A stretch of 64,000 nt of DNA from the NCBI RefSeq assembly GCF_900302495.1, contig NZ_OMKW01000003.1, positions 310,001 through 374,000 on the forward strand. Direction: 5' to 3'. The notes under the pieces were generated by a model. It saw only the letters and a program-made list of their open reading frames with translations, was not told where the DNA came from and did no database searches. Below, piece after piece: positions 56,643-64,000 of the stretch. This DNA comes from Pontivivens insulae. Lineage in GTDB: Bacteria; Pseudomonadota; Alphaproteobacteria; Rhodobacterales; Rhodobacteraceae. Both the position numbers and the translations under genes were made by a program. Each line of letters starts with the position of its first letter. Position 1 is the stretch's first letter.

Positions 56643-57551
56643 ATGCTGGAACTGAACACCGCACCGCCCGCCGAGGATCTGATCCGCGACACGACCGAGG
56701 CGACATTCATGGCTGACGTGGTCGAAACCTCGCAAGAGGTGCCGGTCATCGTTGATTTCTGGGCACCATGGTGCGGACCTTGCAAACAGCTTACCCCCGC
56801 CATCGAGGCAGAGGTGCTGGCCGCAAAAGGTGCGGTCAAACTGGCCAAGATCAACGTGGACGAAAACCAGATGATCGCAGGCCAGATGCGCGTGCAGTCG
56901 ATCCCAACGGTTTACGCTTTCTATAAAGGTCAGCCTATTGATGGCTTCCAGGGCGCACTGCCCCAGTCACAAATCAAGGCCTTCATCGAAAAGGTGGTTG
57001 AGGCCAGTGGCGGCGATGCGTCCGGTGGTCTCGACGACGCGCTTGATGCAGCGGATGAGATGCTGGCCAACGGCGAACTGCCCGACGCCGCACAGACCTA
57101 TGCCGCCATTATGGAAGAGGATCCGGACAATGCCCGCGCCGTCGCCGGTCTGATTAAGACCTATATGGCCGCCGGTGAGGTCGAGCGCGCGACGCAATTG
57201 CTGGCCACGGTTCAGGAACCACTGGCCTCCTCGGCAGAGATTACGGCTGTTCGGGCTCAGGTTGAGTTGAGCGCCGCCAGCGCAGATGCGGGAGAGCTAG
57301 ACGGCCTGCGCGCAGCGGTTGACGCGAACCCCGATGACCTTCAGGCCCGCTATGATCTGGCGATGGCCGAAATCGGCGAGGGCGAGAATGCCGCCGCAGT
57401 CGACAGCTTGCTGGAAATCTTCAAGCGCGACCGCGAATGGAATGACGGCGCGGCCAAGGAACAATTGTTCAAGCTGTTCGATGCTCTTGGCCCGAAAGAC
57501 CCGGCCGCTCAGTCCGGTCGCCGCAGGCTGTCCTCCATGATCTTCGCATAG
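56643..57551 (+). CDS. thioredoxin-TPR co-chaperone, CnoX/YbbN-like
   Basis: This 302-residue protein has an N-terminal thioredoxin domain (about 15-125) with a complete active site (FWAPWCGPCKQL), then four TPR-like helical repeats. Homologues (CnoX/YbbN) protect proteins from oxidative aggregation and hand them to GroEL/DnaK. The CxxC is kept here, whereas E. coli YbbN has lost one cysteine. It lies 9 nt upstream of the LON-domain gene. Confidence 0.92.
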   Translation: MLELNTAPPAEDLIRDTTEATFMADVVETSQEVPVIVDFWAPWCGPCKQLTPAIEAEVLAAKGAVKLAKINVDENQMIAGQMRVQSIPTVYAFYKGQPIDGFQGALPQSQIKAFIEKVVEASGGDASGGLDDALDAADEMLANGELPDAAQTYAAIMEEDPDNARAVAGLIKTYMAAGEVERATQLLATVQEPLASSAEITAVRAQVELSAASADAGELDGLRAAVDANPDDLQARYDLAMAEIGEGENAAAVDSLLEIFKRDREWNDGAAKEQLFKLFDALGPKDPAAQSGRRRLSSMIFA

Positions 57552-57560
57552 GACCCGGCG

Positions 57561-58217
57561 ATGTACCGCATCACAGCGGGCGAGCTGCCCGAGATCATTC
57601 CGATTTTCCCGCTGCCCGGCGCATTGCTGCTGCCCCGGGCGCGTTTGCCACTCAACCTGTTTGAGCCGCGGTATCTCGCCATGTTCGACGATGTGCTGAA
57701 AACGCGCGACCGCATGATCGCTATGGTCCAGCCGGTCGAAGGACCGGCCGGCTCTGAAAAACGCCTGCACACAATCGGTTGTGCAGGCCGCGTCACCAGC
57801 TTCACCGAAACCGATGACGGTCGCTACATCATCACCCTTGGCGGCGTGTCCCGCTTTCGTCTGGTCGAGGAGGTCGAGGGCTTCACCCCCTACCGCCGGG
57901 CTAAGGTGGATTGGAGCAGTTTCGAGCGTGATCTTGGCAAGGAAGAAGACGATCCGAGCTTTGATCGAGAGGCATTCCTGACCCTGCTTGGCCGGTTTTT
58001 TGACAGCGCCCAACTCTCAAGCGATTGGGACAGCCTGAAAGAAGCTGAACCGGAATTGCTGATCAATTCGCTCTCCATGCTTTGCCCGTTCGAGGCGGAG
58101 GAAAAGCAGGCGCTGCTCGAAGCGCCCTCGCTTGCGACCCGCCGCGAAACACTTGTCATGCTGATGGAATTCGCGCTGCGCGCCCAAAGCGGCGACAACG
58201 AGACCCCATTACAATGA
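57561..58217 (+). CDS. LON peptidase substrate-binding domain protein
   Basis: This 218-residue protein has only the Lon N-terminal domain ([25 protein letters not shown]) and no AAA+ or protease domain. Such stand-alone LON-domain proteins are common in alphaproteobacteria; a role as an adaptor or substrate-recognition protein is assumed. It sits in a cnoX-LON-Trm112 operon, overlapping the next gene by 4 nt. Confidence 0.9.
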   Translation: MYRITAGELPEIIPIFPLPGALLLPRARLPLNLFEPRYLAMFDDVLKTRDRMIAMVQPVEGPAGSEKRLHTIGCAGRVTSFTETDDGRYIITLGGVSRFRLVEEVEGFTPYRRAKVDWSSFERDLGKEEDDPSFDREAFLTLLGRFFDSAQLSSDWDSLKEAEPELLINSLSMLCPFEAEEKQALLEAPSLATRRETLVMLMEFALRAQSGDNETPLQ

Positions 58218-58402
58218 GCGGGCCCGACGCAGATCCCATTGACCGGAAATTCCTTGAAACGCTGGTCTGCCCCGTGACACGCGGTGTGCTGGTTCTCGAC
58301 CGTGAGAAGGGTGAGCTGATCTCACGCAATGCCGGGCTCGCCTATCCCATTCAGGCAGGCGTGCCCGTCATGCTCGTCGATGTGGCTCGCAAGATCGACT
58401 GA
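58214..58402 (+). CDS. Trm112-like small protein
   Basis: This 62-residue protein of the Trm112/YcaR family has [19 protein letters not shown] and [13 protein letters not shown]. Only one Cys of the usual zinc knuckle remains (CPVT), as in many bacterial members. It may serve as an activator of methyltransferases. The ATGA overlaps the LON gene. Its TGA abuts the stop of the convergent PhnD-like gene (TGATCA at 58400-58405). Confidence 0.88.
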   Translation: MSGPDADPIDRKFLETLVCPVTRGVLVLDREKGELISRNAGLAYPIQAGVPVMLVDVARKID

Positions 58403-59128
58403 TCACCAGCTGTGCAGAACCGCGTAATCCTCGGCGGTTGCATCCACCATATCCTCGATGCTCGTTGCGGCCCTGTACCCCGCAACCTCAGGTGCTGCGA
58501 TGGCAGTGCGTAGGGCAGTCTGCAGGTTGGCAATCTGGCCAGGTGATAGGTTTGGGGAGGCGATATAGGGCAGTGCCGGTGCCTCATCACTCCAACCAAT
58601 GACCGACAGGCCGTCAACCGGATCGACCTGCTGGATCATATGCCAGCTCACCGCGTCGATCCCCGCCATATCGGCCTTGCCATCGCGCACCATCTGCACC
58701 GACTCGCGATGCCCGCCGGACAGCAAATCCGGCGCATCACGCACATCCATATTCTGGCCCGACATCCAGCGGCGCGGCCCGATCCATCCCGACAGACTGC
58801 CAGCACTATTTGCCACAAACCGCGCGTTCGAGGGCTGCTCGGCCTGTTCGGTGCGTACGATCATGGCAGAGCGATAGGTGCCGATCCCGCCCCCCTCGCA
58901 GGTCAGCACCGGCCGCGCCACGATCTGAGACGAGCCCGCTAGCCCGTTGATCCATGGCCAACCACAGGTTTGAGAGAGAAACAGATCCTCCGCATCCCAG
59001 ATCCACGGATTGTCCCGCTCCAACAGCTCCGGTGCATCCGGGCCATGGGCCGCTCGCACCGCAGCCCAGAACGCATCCGTCTCGGCCCGGAATTCGGGAA
59101 AATCATACATCGGCAGGGAGGCGCGCAT
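58403..59128 (-). CDS. PhnD/SsuA-type substrate-binding-like protein without signal peptide
   Basis: This 241-residue protein has the periplasmic binding fold of PhnD-like phosphonate-binding proteins: LFLSQTCGWPWINGL, ANSAGSLSGWIGPRRWM, GGHRESVQMVRDGKADMAGIDAV. It has no signal sequence (MRASLPMYDFPEF), so it is predicted cytoplasmic. No ABC ATPase or permease is adjacent. It starts 1 nt after the desaturase stop on the same strand. The ligand is unknown. Confidence 0.82.
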   Translation of the reverse strand: MRASLPMYDFPEFRAETDAFWAAVRAAHGPDAPELLERDNPWIWDAEDLFLSQTCGWPWINGLAGSSQIVARPVLTCEGGGIGTYRSAMIVRTEQAEQPSNARFVANSAGSLSGWIGPRRWMSGQNMDVRDAPDLLSGGHRESVQMVRDGKADMAGIDAVSWHMIQQVDPVDGLSVIGWSDEAPALPYIASPNLSPGQIANLQTALRTAIAAPEVAGYRAATSIEDMVDATAEDYAVLHSW

Positions 59129-59129
59129 A

Positions 59130-60032
59130 TTACTTCTTTCGCATCAAGGGATGCACGATCGGTTCCCGACCGCGCAGAAGATGGCGCCGGAATACTGCGC
59201 CGTACCCTGAAAGAACATAGCCCCCGTTGCGCCTTTGCCAAAGGACAGGATCATTTCGATAAAGTGCTGGCAACCGATACCAAGGCAACGCCGGTTGCTC
59301 GTGATGGAGTGCATGCAAGTTATTGTTCAGGAACAACAACGCGAAAAAACCGCGATCCTCGATTATGGCCGACCGATGCTCCGGTGCCTCTGCCGCACGA
59401 TGCTCAATATAGGTGCGCACACTCATCAATGCGGCTGCTGGCCAGACGATGCACAGCCCCCAGAACAACAGGCCAACATCCACCGCAATCAGCCACGCCA
59501 TTACCAGTGCCACGGCCGGAAAATGGGGCAGCCACTGACGCGCGATCTTGCGATTTCCCGCGCGGATTTGCGCGATGTCGTGCCGCAGAAACACCCAAAA
59601 CCCGGCCCATGGCCCAACGATCATCCGCCCCAAAAGCGGTCGGCAGATGCGCAGCACGGCACGCGTCAGCGGATTGGCCTTCTCCCAATCATGTTCCGCG
59701 ACATAAAGGCTCTCAGGATCATCATAGGGGTCCGTCAGCTTGGGATTGTTATGGTGCTTGAGATGCATGTCCCGAAACCGCCGGAACGGATAGAGCGGGG
59801 CGAGCGCCGGAAACACCAACGCTTCATTGATCCAACGACTGCGTGTGGGGTGGCCATGCAGCACCTCGTGCTGAAGAGAGGCGAAAAAGCCGGTCGCCAA
59901 AATCGCGGCAAGCCACCAGCCAGGAAACTGGAACCAAGTCGCTGACAGCCAGACAGCATAACAGCCCCCGATTGCGATGAAGGTGGGCCATTCGACTGAT
60001 TTTTGGAAAAGGGAAGCGATTTGCGTCCTCAT
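59130..60032 (-). CDS. fatty acid desaturase family membrane protein
   Basis: This 300-residue di-iron membrane enzyme has three His boxes in canonical order: HEVLHGH, HLKHHNNP and HALHHEQP. Hydrophobic segments occur near residues 20-50 and 180-215. It could act on acyl lipids or on carotenoids (CrtR/CrtW-like families share the boxes); the substrate is open. It lies 31 nt downstream of rlmH and is followed directly by the PhnD-like gene. Confidence 0.88.
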   Translation of the reverse strand: MRTQIASLFQKSVEWPTFIAIGGCYAVWLSATWFQFPGWWLAAILATGFFASLQHEVLHGHPTRSRWINEALVFPALAPLYPFRRFRDMHLKHHNNPKLTDPYDDPESLYVAEHDWEKANPLTRAVLRICRPLLGRMIVGPWAGFWVFLRHDIAQIRAGNRKIARQWLPHFPAVALVMAWLIAVDVGLLFWGLCIVWPAAALMSVRTYIEHRAAEAPEHRSAIIEDRGFFALLFLNNNLHALHHEQPALPWYRLPALYRNDPVLWQRRNGGYVLSGYGAVFRRHLLRGREPIVHPLMRKK

Positions 60033-60063
60033 AGGCGACCATTCTCACCAAATTGTGAGCAGG

Positions 60064-60534
60064 TCAAGTCCGGTGGTAGGGACTTCCGCCAAGGATCGAG
60101 GCCGCGCGATAGAGCTGTTCGGCCACCATCACGCGGACCAGCATATGCGGCCAGACCATCGGCCCAAAACTCAGCTTCAGATCCGCGGTATCGCGCAAGG
60201 CAGGGTCCAAACCGTCAGCCCCGCCAATCACGAACACCATGTCACGCCGCCCCTGTTCGGCCACGTGCATCATCCGCTTGGCAAAATCTGGAGAGGACAT
60301 CTGCCTGCCCCGCTCATCCAGCATCACACGAAAGGCACCATCCGGGATGGCTGCGTCCAGCAACGCCCCTTCGGCAGCCATGCCGCCCCCTTTTCGATCT
60401 TCGACCTCGCGCACGGTCGCAGGGCCCAGGCCACGCGGGCGTGCGGCCTTGTCAAATCGTTTGAGGTAGTCATCGATCAACACCTGCTCGGGGCCTGCCC
60501 GCAGGCGGCCCACAGCCGTGATGGAAACCCGCAT
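60064..60534 (-). CDS. rlmH: 23S rRNA (pseudouridine1915-N3)-methyltransferase
   Basis: This 156-residue SPOUT methyltransferase begins MRVSITAVGRLRAGPEQ. It has FVIGGADGLDP (knot, SAM binding) and the C-terminal LVRVMVAEQLYRAASILGGSPYHR. The ATG shares its A with the rsfS stop (TAATG). The rsfS-rlmH order is conserved across bacteria. Confidence 0.96.
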   Translation of the reverse strand: MRVSITAVGRLRAGPEQVLIDDYLKRFDKAARPRGLGPATVREVEDRKGGGMAAEGALLDAAIPDGAFRVMLDERGRQMSSPDFAKRMMHVAEQGRRDMVFVIGGADGLDPALRDTADLKLSFGPMVWPHMLVRVMVAEQLYRAASILGGSPYHRT

Positions 60535-60965
60535 TACAGGTCGGCAGGATTGGATGCGGGATTGGCCCACATCTTCTCAAGCTGATAGAACTCCCGCACT
60601 TCCGGGCGGAACAGGTGAACGATCACGTCACCTGCATCCAGTAGCACCCAGTCGCCGGTATCCTTGCCTTCGATGCGCGGGGATTGCCCTGTGGTCGCCT
60701 TGATCTTGTCCACCAGATGCTCGGCCATAGCCGCTACCTGCCGCGACGAACGCCCGCTGGCGACAACCATATGATCTGCAATCTCGGATTTGCCCTTCAA
60801 GGCGATGGGCAGAACATCCTCGGCCTTGTCCTCATCCAGTGAGGTCAGGATCAGGTCGAGCAAGCCCTGAGGATCAAGGTCGGCTTGCACAGGTGACGGT
60901 GCACTTGCACCGGACGCGGTTTCAGCCACCGCAAAAACACGTTCAGACAGAACGAAGTCCTCCAA
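60534..60965 (-). CDS. rsfS: ribosome silencing factor
   Basis: This 143-residue RsfS/Iojap protein binds uL14 and blocks subunit joining in starvation. Its core (DEDKAEDVLPIALKGKSEIA, MVVASGRSSRQVAAMAEHL, EGKDTGDWVLLDAGDVIVHLF) starts at about residue 43. The N-terminal extension of about 30 residues is variable in the family, so the exact start is less certain. The usual upstream nadD is absent; a P450 gene lies there instead. Confidence 0.93.
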   Translation of the reverse strand: MEDFVLSERVFAVAETASGASAPSPVQADLDPQGLLDLILTSLDEDKAEDVLPIALKGKSEIADHMVVASGRSSRQVAAMAEHLVDKIKATTGQSPRIEGKDTGDWVLLDAGDVIVHLFRPEVREFYQLEKMWANPASNPADL

Positions 60966-61083
60966 CTGACAGGCCGAAGCGGCCCAATACGCTTACAAAA
61001 GATAGCAAAGGAGCGCCCCATTCTCAAGCGACGCGCCCGCTGTCAAGCCATAGGCCAAATTGCGACGCGACGACGCTGTTGCC

Positions 61084-62418
61084 CTATCGACGCACAATAT
61101 GCAGCGGAAGCCCGTCTGCCGGCTTTGGGATCGGCACCCGATGCCACTTCTCCCCCGCCCCATCTACAAGGCTGACCCGGTACTTGCGCACGAATTGCGC
61201 CGTGAATGCCTTCACCTGCATCATCGCAAAATGCAGGCCGATACACTTATGCGTGCCGCCCCCGAACGGCGCCCAAGCAAACCGATGATTGCGATCTTCG
61301 GCCCGGTTCGACGTGAAGCGATCAGGATCGAACATCTCCGGGTCGGTCCAGTATTCCTCTTGCATCATCGTCATACCGGGGGAGATGCCGATATTCGCAC
61401 CAGCCGGAATCTTCACACCCTGCCACTCGAAAGCGCGAACCGCCTGTCGCGGAATAAAGGGCACCGGAGGCATAAACCGCAACGCTTCTTTGAACACACG
61501 CTCGGTGACCTCGAGTTGTGGCAGGTCCTTCATGGTCAGATCGCCATGCGGCAGGGCCAAAACCTCTTCATGCACGGCATCCTGCCACTGCGGCCACTTT
61601 GCCATGGCCCACACCATCGTCGTCAGCGCAGAGGTCGTAGTGTCATGCGCGGCCATCATCAGGAAATTGAGGTGGTCAATGATTTCCTGCTCGGTCCAGC
61701 TCTTGCCATCCTCATCCGTGGCAGAGGCCATCTGGCTGAAAAAATCCGCGCCCGGATCTGCCCGCCGCTCTGGGATCATCTCGGCAAATCGGCGGGTCAA
61801 ATAGGCCCGCCCATCGAGCCCCTTTTTGTAGGTCGTGCCCGGCAAAGGCGCGCGGATCAACGCGAGCGAGGCTGCCACCTCATCCTGAAACGCCTTGTTC
61901 AGCGCATCCGCCTCCGCATTACCCAAGGGCAGCCCCATAAACACCGCCGCGCCCAGCTTAAGGGTCAAGGCCTTGATCGCGGGGTAGAACTCCAACCGCT
62001 CATCCGCCTCCCAAGCTCGGATCAGCTGGGCGATGCCGCCATTCATGCGCAGCAGGTAGTCTTCCATCGCAGCCGCGCGAAATGCGGGCTGCATCACCCG
62101 ACGATGCGCCCGATGATCGTCGAAATCCCGCAACATCAGACCGCCGGGGAAAATCTCCTTGAGCAGCCACCACCCGTTCTTGGACGAGAAGTTCTTGTCC
62201 GGATCGGTCAATACGTATTCGACGGCATCCGCCCCGGCGAGTGACACCGACCACTCCCCCAGCATGTACTGGCGGAAGACTGGGCCATATTCCTCATAAT
62301 TGCGCATTGAGGCCGCATAGGGATCACGAATGAAGTCGAGCGCATTGCCCAGAAACGGCAATCCCTTGCGTCCGGGGATATGGCGCAGGCTTTCGAGTCG
62401 AGCGGGCTGAACTGTCAT
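61084..62418 (-). CDS. cytochrome P450
   Basis: This 444-residue soluble P450 monooxygenase has I-helix AAHDTTTSAL, the K-helix ExxR in KEALRFMPP and the heme-binding FGGGTHKCIG with Cys392. The N-terminal HIPGRKGLPFLGNALDFI is like CYP51/CYP120-type enzymes that handle lipids, retinoids or sterol-like substrates. No dedicated ferredoxin or reductase gene is adjacent. It is 118 nt upstream of rsfS on the same strand. Confidence 0.93.
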   Translation of the reverse strand: MTVQPARLESLRHIPGRKGLPFLGNALDFIRDPYAASMRNYEEYGPVFRQYMLGEWSVSLAGADAVEYVLTDPDKNFSSKNGWWLLKEIFPGGLMLRDFDDHRAHRRVMQPAFRAAAMEDYLLRMNGGIAQLIRAWEADERLEFYPAIKALTLKLGAAVFMGLPLGNAEADALNKAFQDEVAASLALIRAPLPGTTYKKGLDGRAYLTRRFAEMIPERRADPGADFFSQMASATDEDGKSWTEQEIIDHLNFLMMAAHDTTTSALTTMVWAMAKWPQWQDAVHEEVLALPHGDLTMKDLPQLEVTERVFKEALRFMPPVPFIPRQAVRAFEWQGVKIPAGANIGISPGMTMMQEEYWTDPEMFDPDRFTSNRAEDRNHRFAWAPFGGGTHKCIGLHFAMMQVKAFTAQFVRKYRVSLVDGAGEKWHRVPIPKPADGLPLHIVRR

Positions 62419-62484
62419 AGCGCCACCCTACGCAGCTCTCGCAACCGATCAACCGCCCGGTCCGCCCTGCTGACGTGCGGTCAT

Positions 62485-63039
62485 TCAGAACGGCGGTACC
62501 CGCCAGCGCGCACCAAACCGCCGAATACGCCGCCCGCCCGCCTCCGCCCGCACCGCGGCCAGCCATCCGGGCCAGAACCGCTCCACAACAGGGCGCGGAG
62601 CCATCCCGTCGGCAATAACCCGGCGCGCGGGCCAAAGCGCGACAATATGAGCGGTGACCAGCCCGACCGCCAGCCAGCCAGACCAGCCCAGCACGGCATG
62701 CGCCCAAAGACTGACGACAAGCGCCGCAACCCACAGCCGCATGACCCAAGTCCAACGCATCTCGCGCCCTCGGTTCAAAAGCGCCCGCCAGCGCAGGCCG
62801 AGTGTCAGGCTGAGCCCGGCAAGGGCGGCAATCCCCGCCGCCCGGTGCAATCCAGCACCCATGGGCAGCAAGATCAGAGCCGCAATCGTCGCAAGGCCCA
62901 ACGCAAGATGCAGCGACACCATCACCCGGCGGAGCCGTCGGATCAGGATACCGCCCCGCGCCGGCATGTGCCGTGCCAAGATCAACGCCACGGCACATGC
63001 GATCCCGCACAGGAAACCAATTGCGCCAATCAGCGTCAC
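62485..63039 (-). CDS. small integral membrane protein
   Basis: This 184-residue protein has about five hydrophobic segments (GAIGFLCGIACAVALILA, LHLALGLATIAALILLP and others) and basic loops. It ends with a basic Arg-rich tail. I do not recognise a family. The GTG at 63039 is preceded by a near-consensus AGGAGG and gives a membrane segment at once; the longer frame to 63162 crosses the divergent gene. Confidence 0.62.
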   Translation of the reverse strand: MTLIGAIGFLCGIACAVALILARHMPARGGILIRRLRRVMVSLHLALGLATIAALILLPMGAGLHRAAGIAALAGLSLTLGLRWRALLNRGREMRWTWVMRLWVAALVVSLWAHAVLGWSGWLAVGLVTAHIVALWPARRVIADGMAPRPVVERFWPGWLAAVRAEAGGRRIRRFGARWRVPPF

Positions 63040-63123
63040 GCCGTCCTCCTGCCCTGTCGCGGAACGCCGCACGATGCCGCATAAGGGGCTGAATGCACGG
63101 GCGCGATGGTCAATAAAGACGCT

Positions 63124-63831
63124 ATGGAACCATTCACAACAGCCTTTGCCAATGCCTGGCACCTGATCTGGACCGCGGATGCCGATCTGATGGGCGTACT
63201 TGCGCTGTCATTTCAGGTCACTGGGCTGGCTGTACTTGTCTCCTGCCTGATCGGGTTTCCGCTCGGCGCAATTCTGGGGGTCGGACGCTTTGCGGGCCGC
63301 AGTGCCAGTCTCGTCGCAATCAACGCCCTCATGGGCCTGCCCCCGGTGGTCGTCGGACTGGGTCTTTACCTGCTGCTCAGCCGCGCAGGGCCCTTGGGCG
63401 TGTTCGGCCTGCTCTATACGCCGACGGCCATGGTCATCGCGCAGACCGTTCTGGTCACGCCCATCGTAGCCGCCCTGACAGCGCAAGTGACCGAAGAAAT
63501 GCACCGCGAATATCGCGACCTCTTCGCGACGATGGGCATGGGTCAGGTCCAGCAGGCCGCGACGCTGCTTTGGGATGGTCGCTTCGCATTAACAACCGCA
63601 GCCCTTGCCGGCACCGGTCGCGCCTTTGCTGAGGTAGGGGCGGTGATGATCGTTGGCGGCAATATCGACCATGTCACGCGGGTGATGACAACGACCATTG
63701 CACTCGAAACATCCCGCGGAGAACTGGCACTGGCGCTTGGGCTCGGCCTGATCCTGCTGGTGCTCTCGCTGGCGATCAACGCGGGCGTCATGGGTCTGCG
63801 CAATATGGGGATGAGGCTCGCCCATGGCTGA
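63124..63831 (+). CDS. tupB: tungstate-type ABC transporter permease
   Basis: This 235-residue permease of the TupB/ModB-like class has FQVTGLAVLVSCLIGFPLGAILG, GLPPVVVGLGLYLLLS, and the cytoplasmic EAA-type loop RDLFATMGMGQVQQAATLLWDGRF contacting the ATPase. GGNIDHVTRVMTTTIALETSRG is characteristic of TupB. An in-frame ATG at 63106 is an alternative start. The substrate-binding tupA does not precede it; the upstream gene is divergent. Confidence 0.85.
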   Translation: MEPFTTAFANAWHLIWTADADLMGVLALSFQVTGLAVLVSCLIGFPLGAILGVGRFAGRSASLVAINALMGLPPVVVGLGLYLLLSRAGPLGVFGLLYTPTAMVIAQTVLVTPIVAALTAQVTEEMHREYRDLFATMGMGQVQQAATLLWDGRFALTTAALAGTGRAFAEVGAVMIVGGNIDHVTRVMTTTIALETSRGELALALGLGLILLVLSLAINAGVMGLRNMGMRLAHG

Positions 63832-64000
63832 TCCCCTTCCGTTCCGCCCCCCGGCCGCAGCGCCAGTGATGCCAGATCGCCCCGCGGTGCGGATCGAAGA
63901 CCTGCGTCTCACCCGCCGTTGGCGCAAGGTGATCGACGGTATATCGGCCGATCTCGGCACGCCCGGCTGTACCGCGATCATGGGGCCGAACGGCGCGGGC
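63824..64000 (+). CDS. tupC: ABC transporter ATP-binding protein, tungstate-type (C-terminus cut by window edge)
   Basis: The first 59 codons are visible. The ATG overlaps the permease gene by 8 nt. After a short Pro-rich leader comes VRIEDLRLTRRWRKVIDG and the beginning of Walker A (IMGPNGAG) at the window edge. It is the likely ATPase partner of the upstream permease. Confidence 0.85.
   Translation, partial: MADPLPFRPPAAAPVMPDRPAVRIEDLRLTRRWRKVIDGISADLGTPGCTAIMGPNGAG

Overview
The window is a piece of a high-GC (about 60-63 % by eye) alphaproteobacterial chromosome. Several features point to the Rhodobacteraceae/Roseobacter group: an aerobic CobN/CobG cobalamin route, a 929-residue AcnB, a kbl-tdh pair under an XRE-cupin regulator, mce followed by a DUF1467 gene, a DUF6478-like gene behind ilvD, and the rsfS-rlmH pair. 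I see no insertion sequence, prophage, integrase or CRISPR array. Gene order is dense, with many 1-4 nt stop/start overlaps. Both window edges cut genes (cobG at the left, tupC-like at the right). No stretch without a gene exceeds 300 bases.

Layout. 1-5.7 kb: minus-strand cobalamin operon (DUF1636, cobW, cobN, cobG). 5.9-8.8 kb: threonine catabolism (kbl, tdh) and its probable regulator. 9.0-11.8 kb: acnB. 12.0-13.7 kb: tRNA-Gln, an iron-type alcohol dehydrogenase and a tiny secreted Cys-containing peptide. 13.7-18.2 kb: dnaE with a DUF2971 gene coupled to its stop codon; the latter has lower GC and is probably acquired. 18.4-19.2 kb: a sulfotransferase-like protein. 19.2-28.7 kb: xanthine dehydrogenase xdhABC followed by a complete BMP-type nucleoside/purine ABC importer, apparently one purine-salvage operon closed by a strong terminator. 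28.9-36.1 kb: small envelope proteins, ilvD, a lipoprotein, two poorly known cytoplasmic proteins, a Lex-type exonuclease, a VOC protein, methylmalonyl-CoA epimerase and a CPBP membrane protein.

36.1-50.5 kb is the most coherent block: a glycogen/alpha-glucan cluster (glgP; glgB, DUF1992 gene, 73-aa gene, glgC, glgA, glgX, alpha-glucosidase) plus a divergent GH13-like gene that resembles glucosylglycerol hydrolase. Three near-identical 14-bp palindromes of the form TCAAANCGNTTTGA lie upstream of glgX, upstream of glgB, and in the glgP/GH13 divergent region. This looks like a LacI-family regulon whose regulator is not in the window.

50.6-54.0 kb: selenium handling (an oxidoreductase-SelD fusion convergent with mnmH/selU) and two identical tandem tRNA-Gly genes. 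54.2-58.4 kb: AhpD-like, TTC38-like TPR, YbaK-like, CnoX-like, LON-domain and Trm112-like proteins. 58.4-62.4 kb: minus-strand cytochrome P450, rsfS, rlmH, fatty acid desaturase and a PhnD-like protein. 62.5-64 kb: a small membrane protein and the start of a tungstate-type ABC importer.
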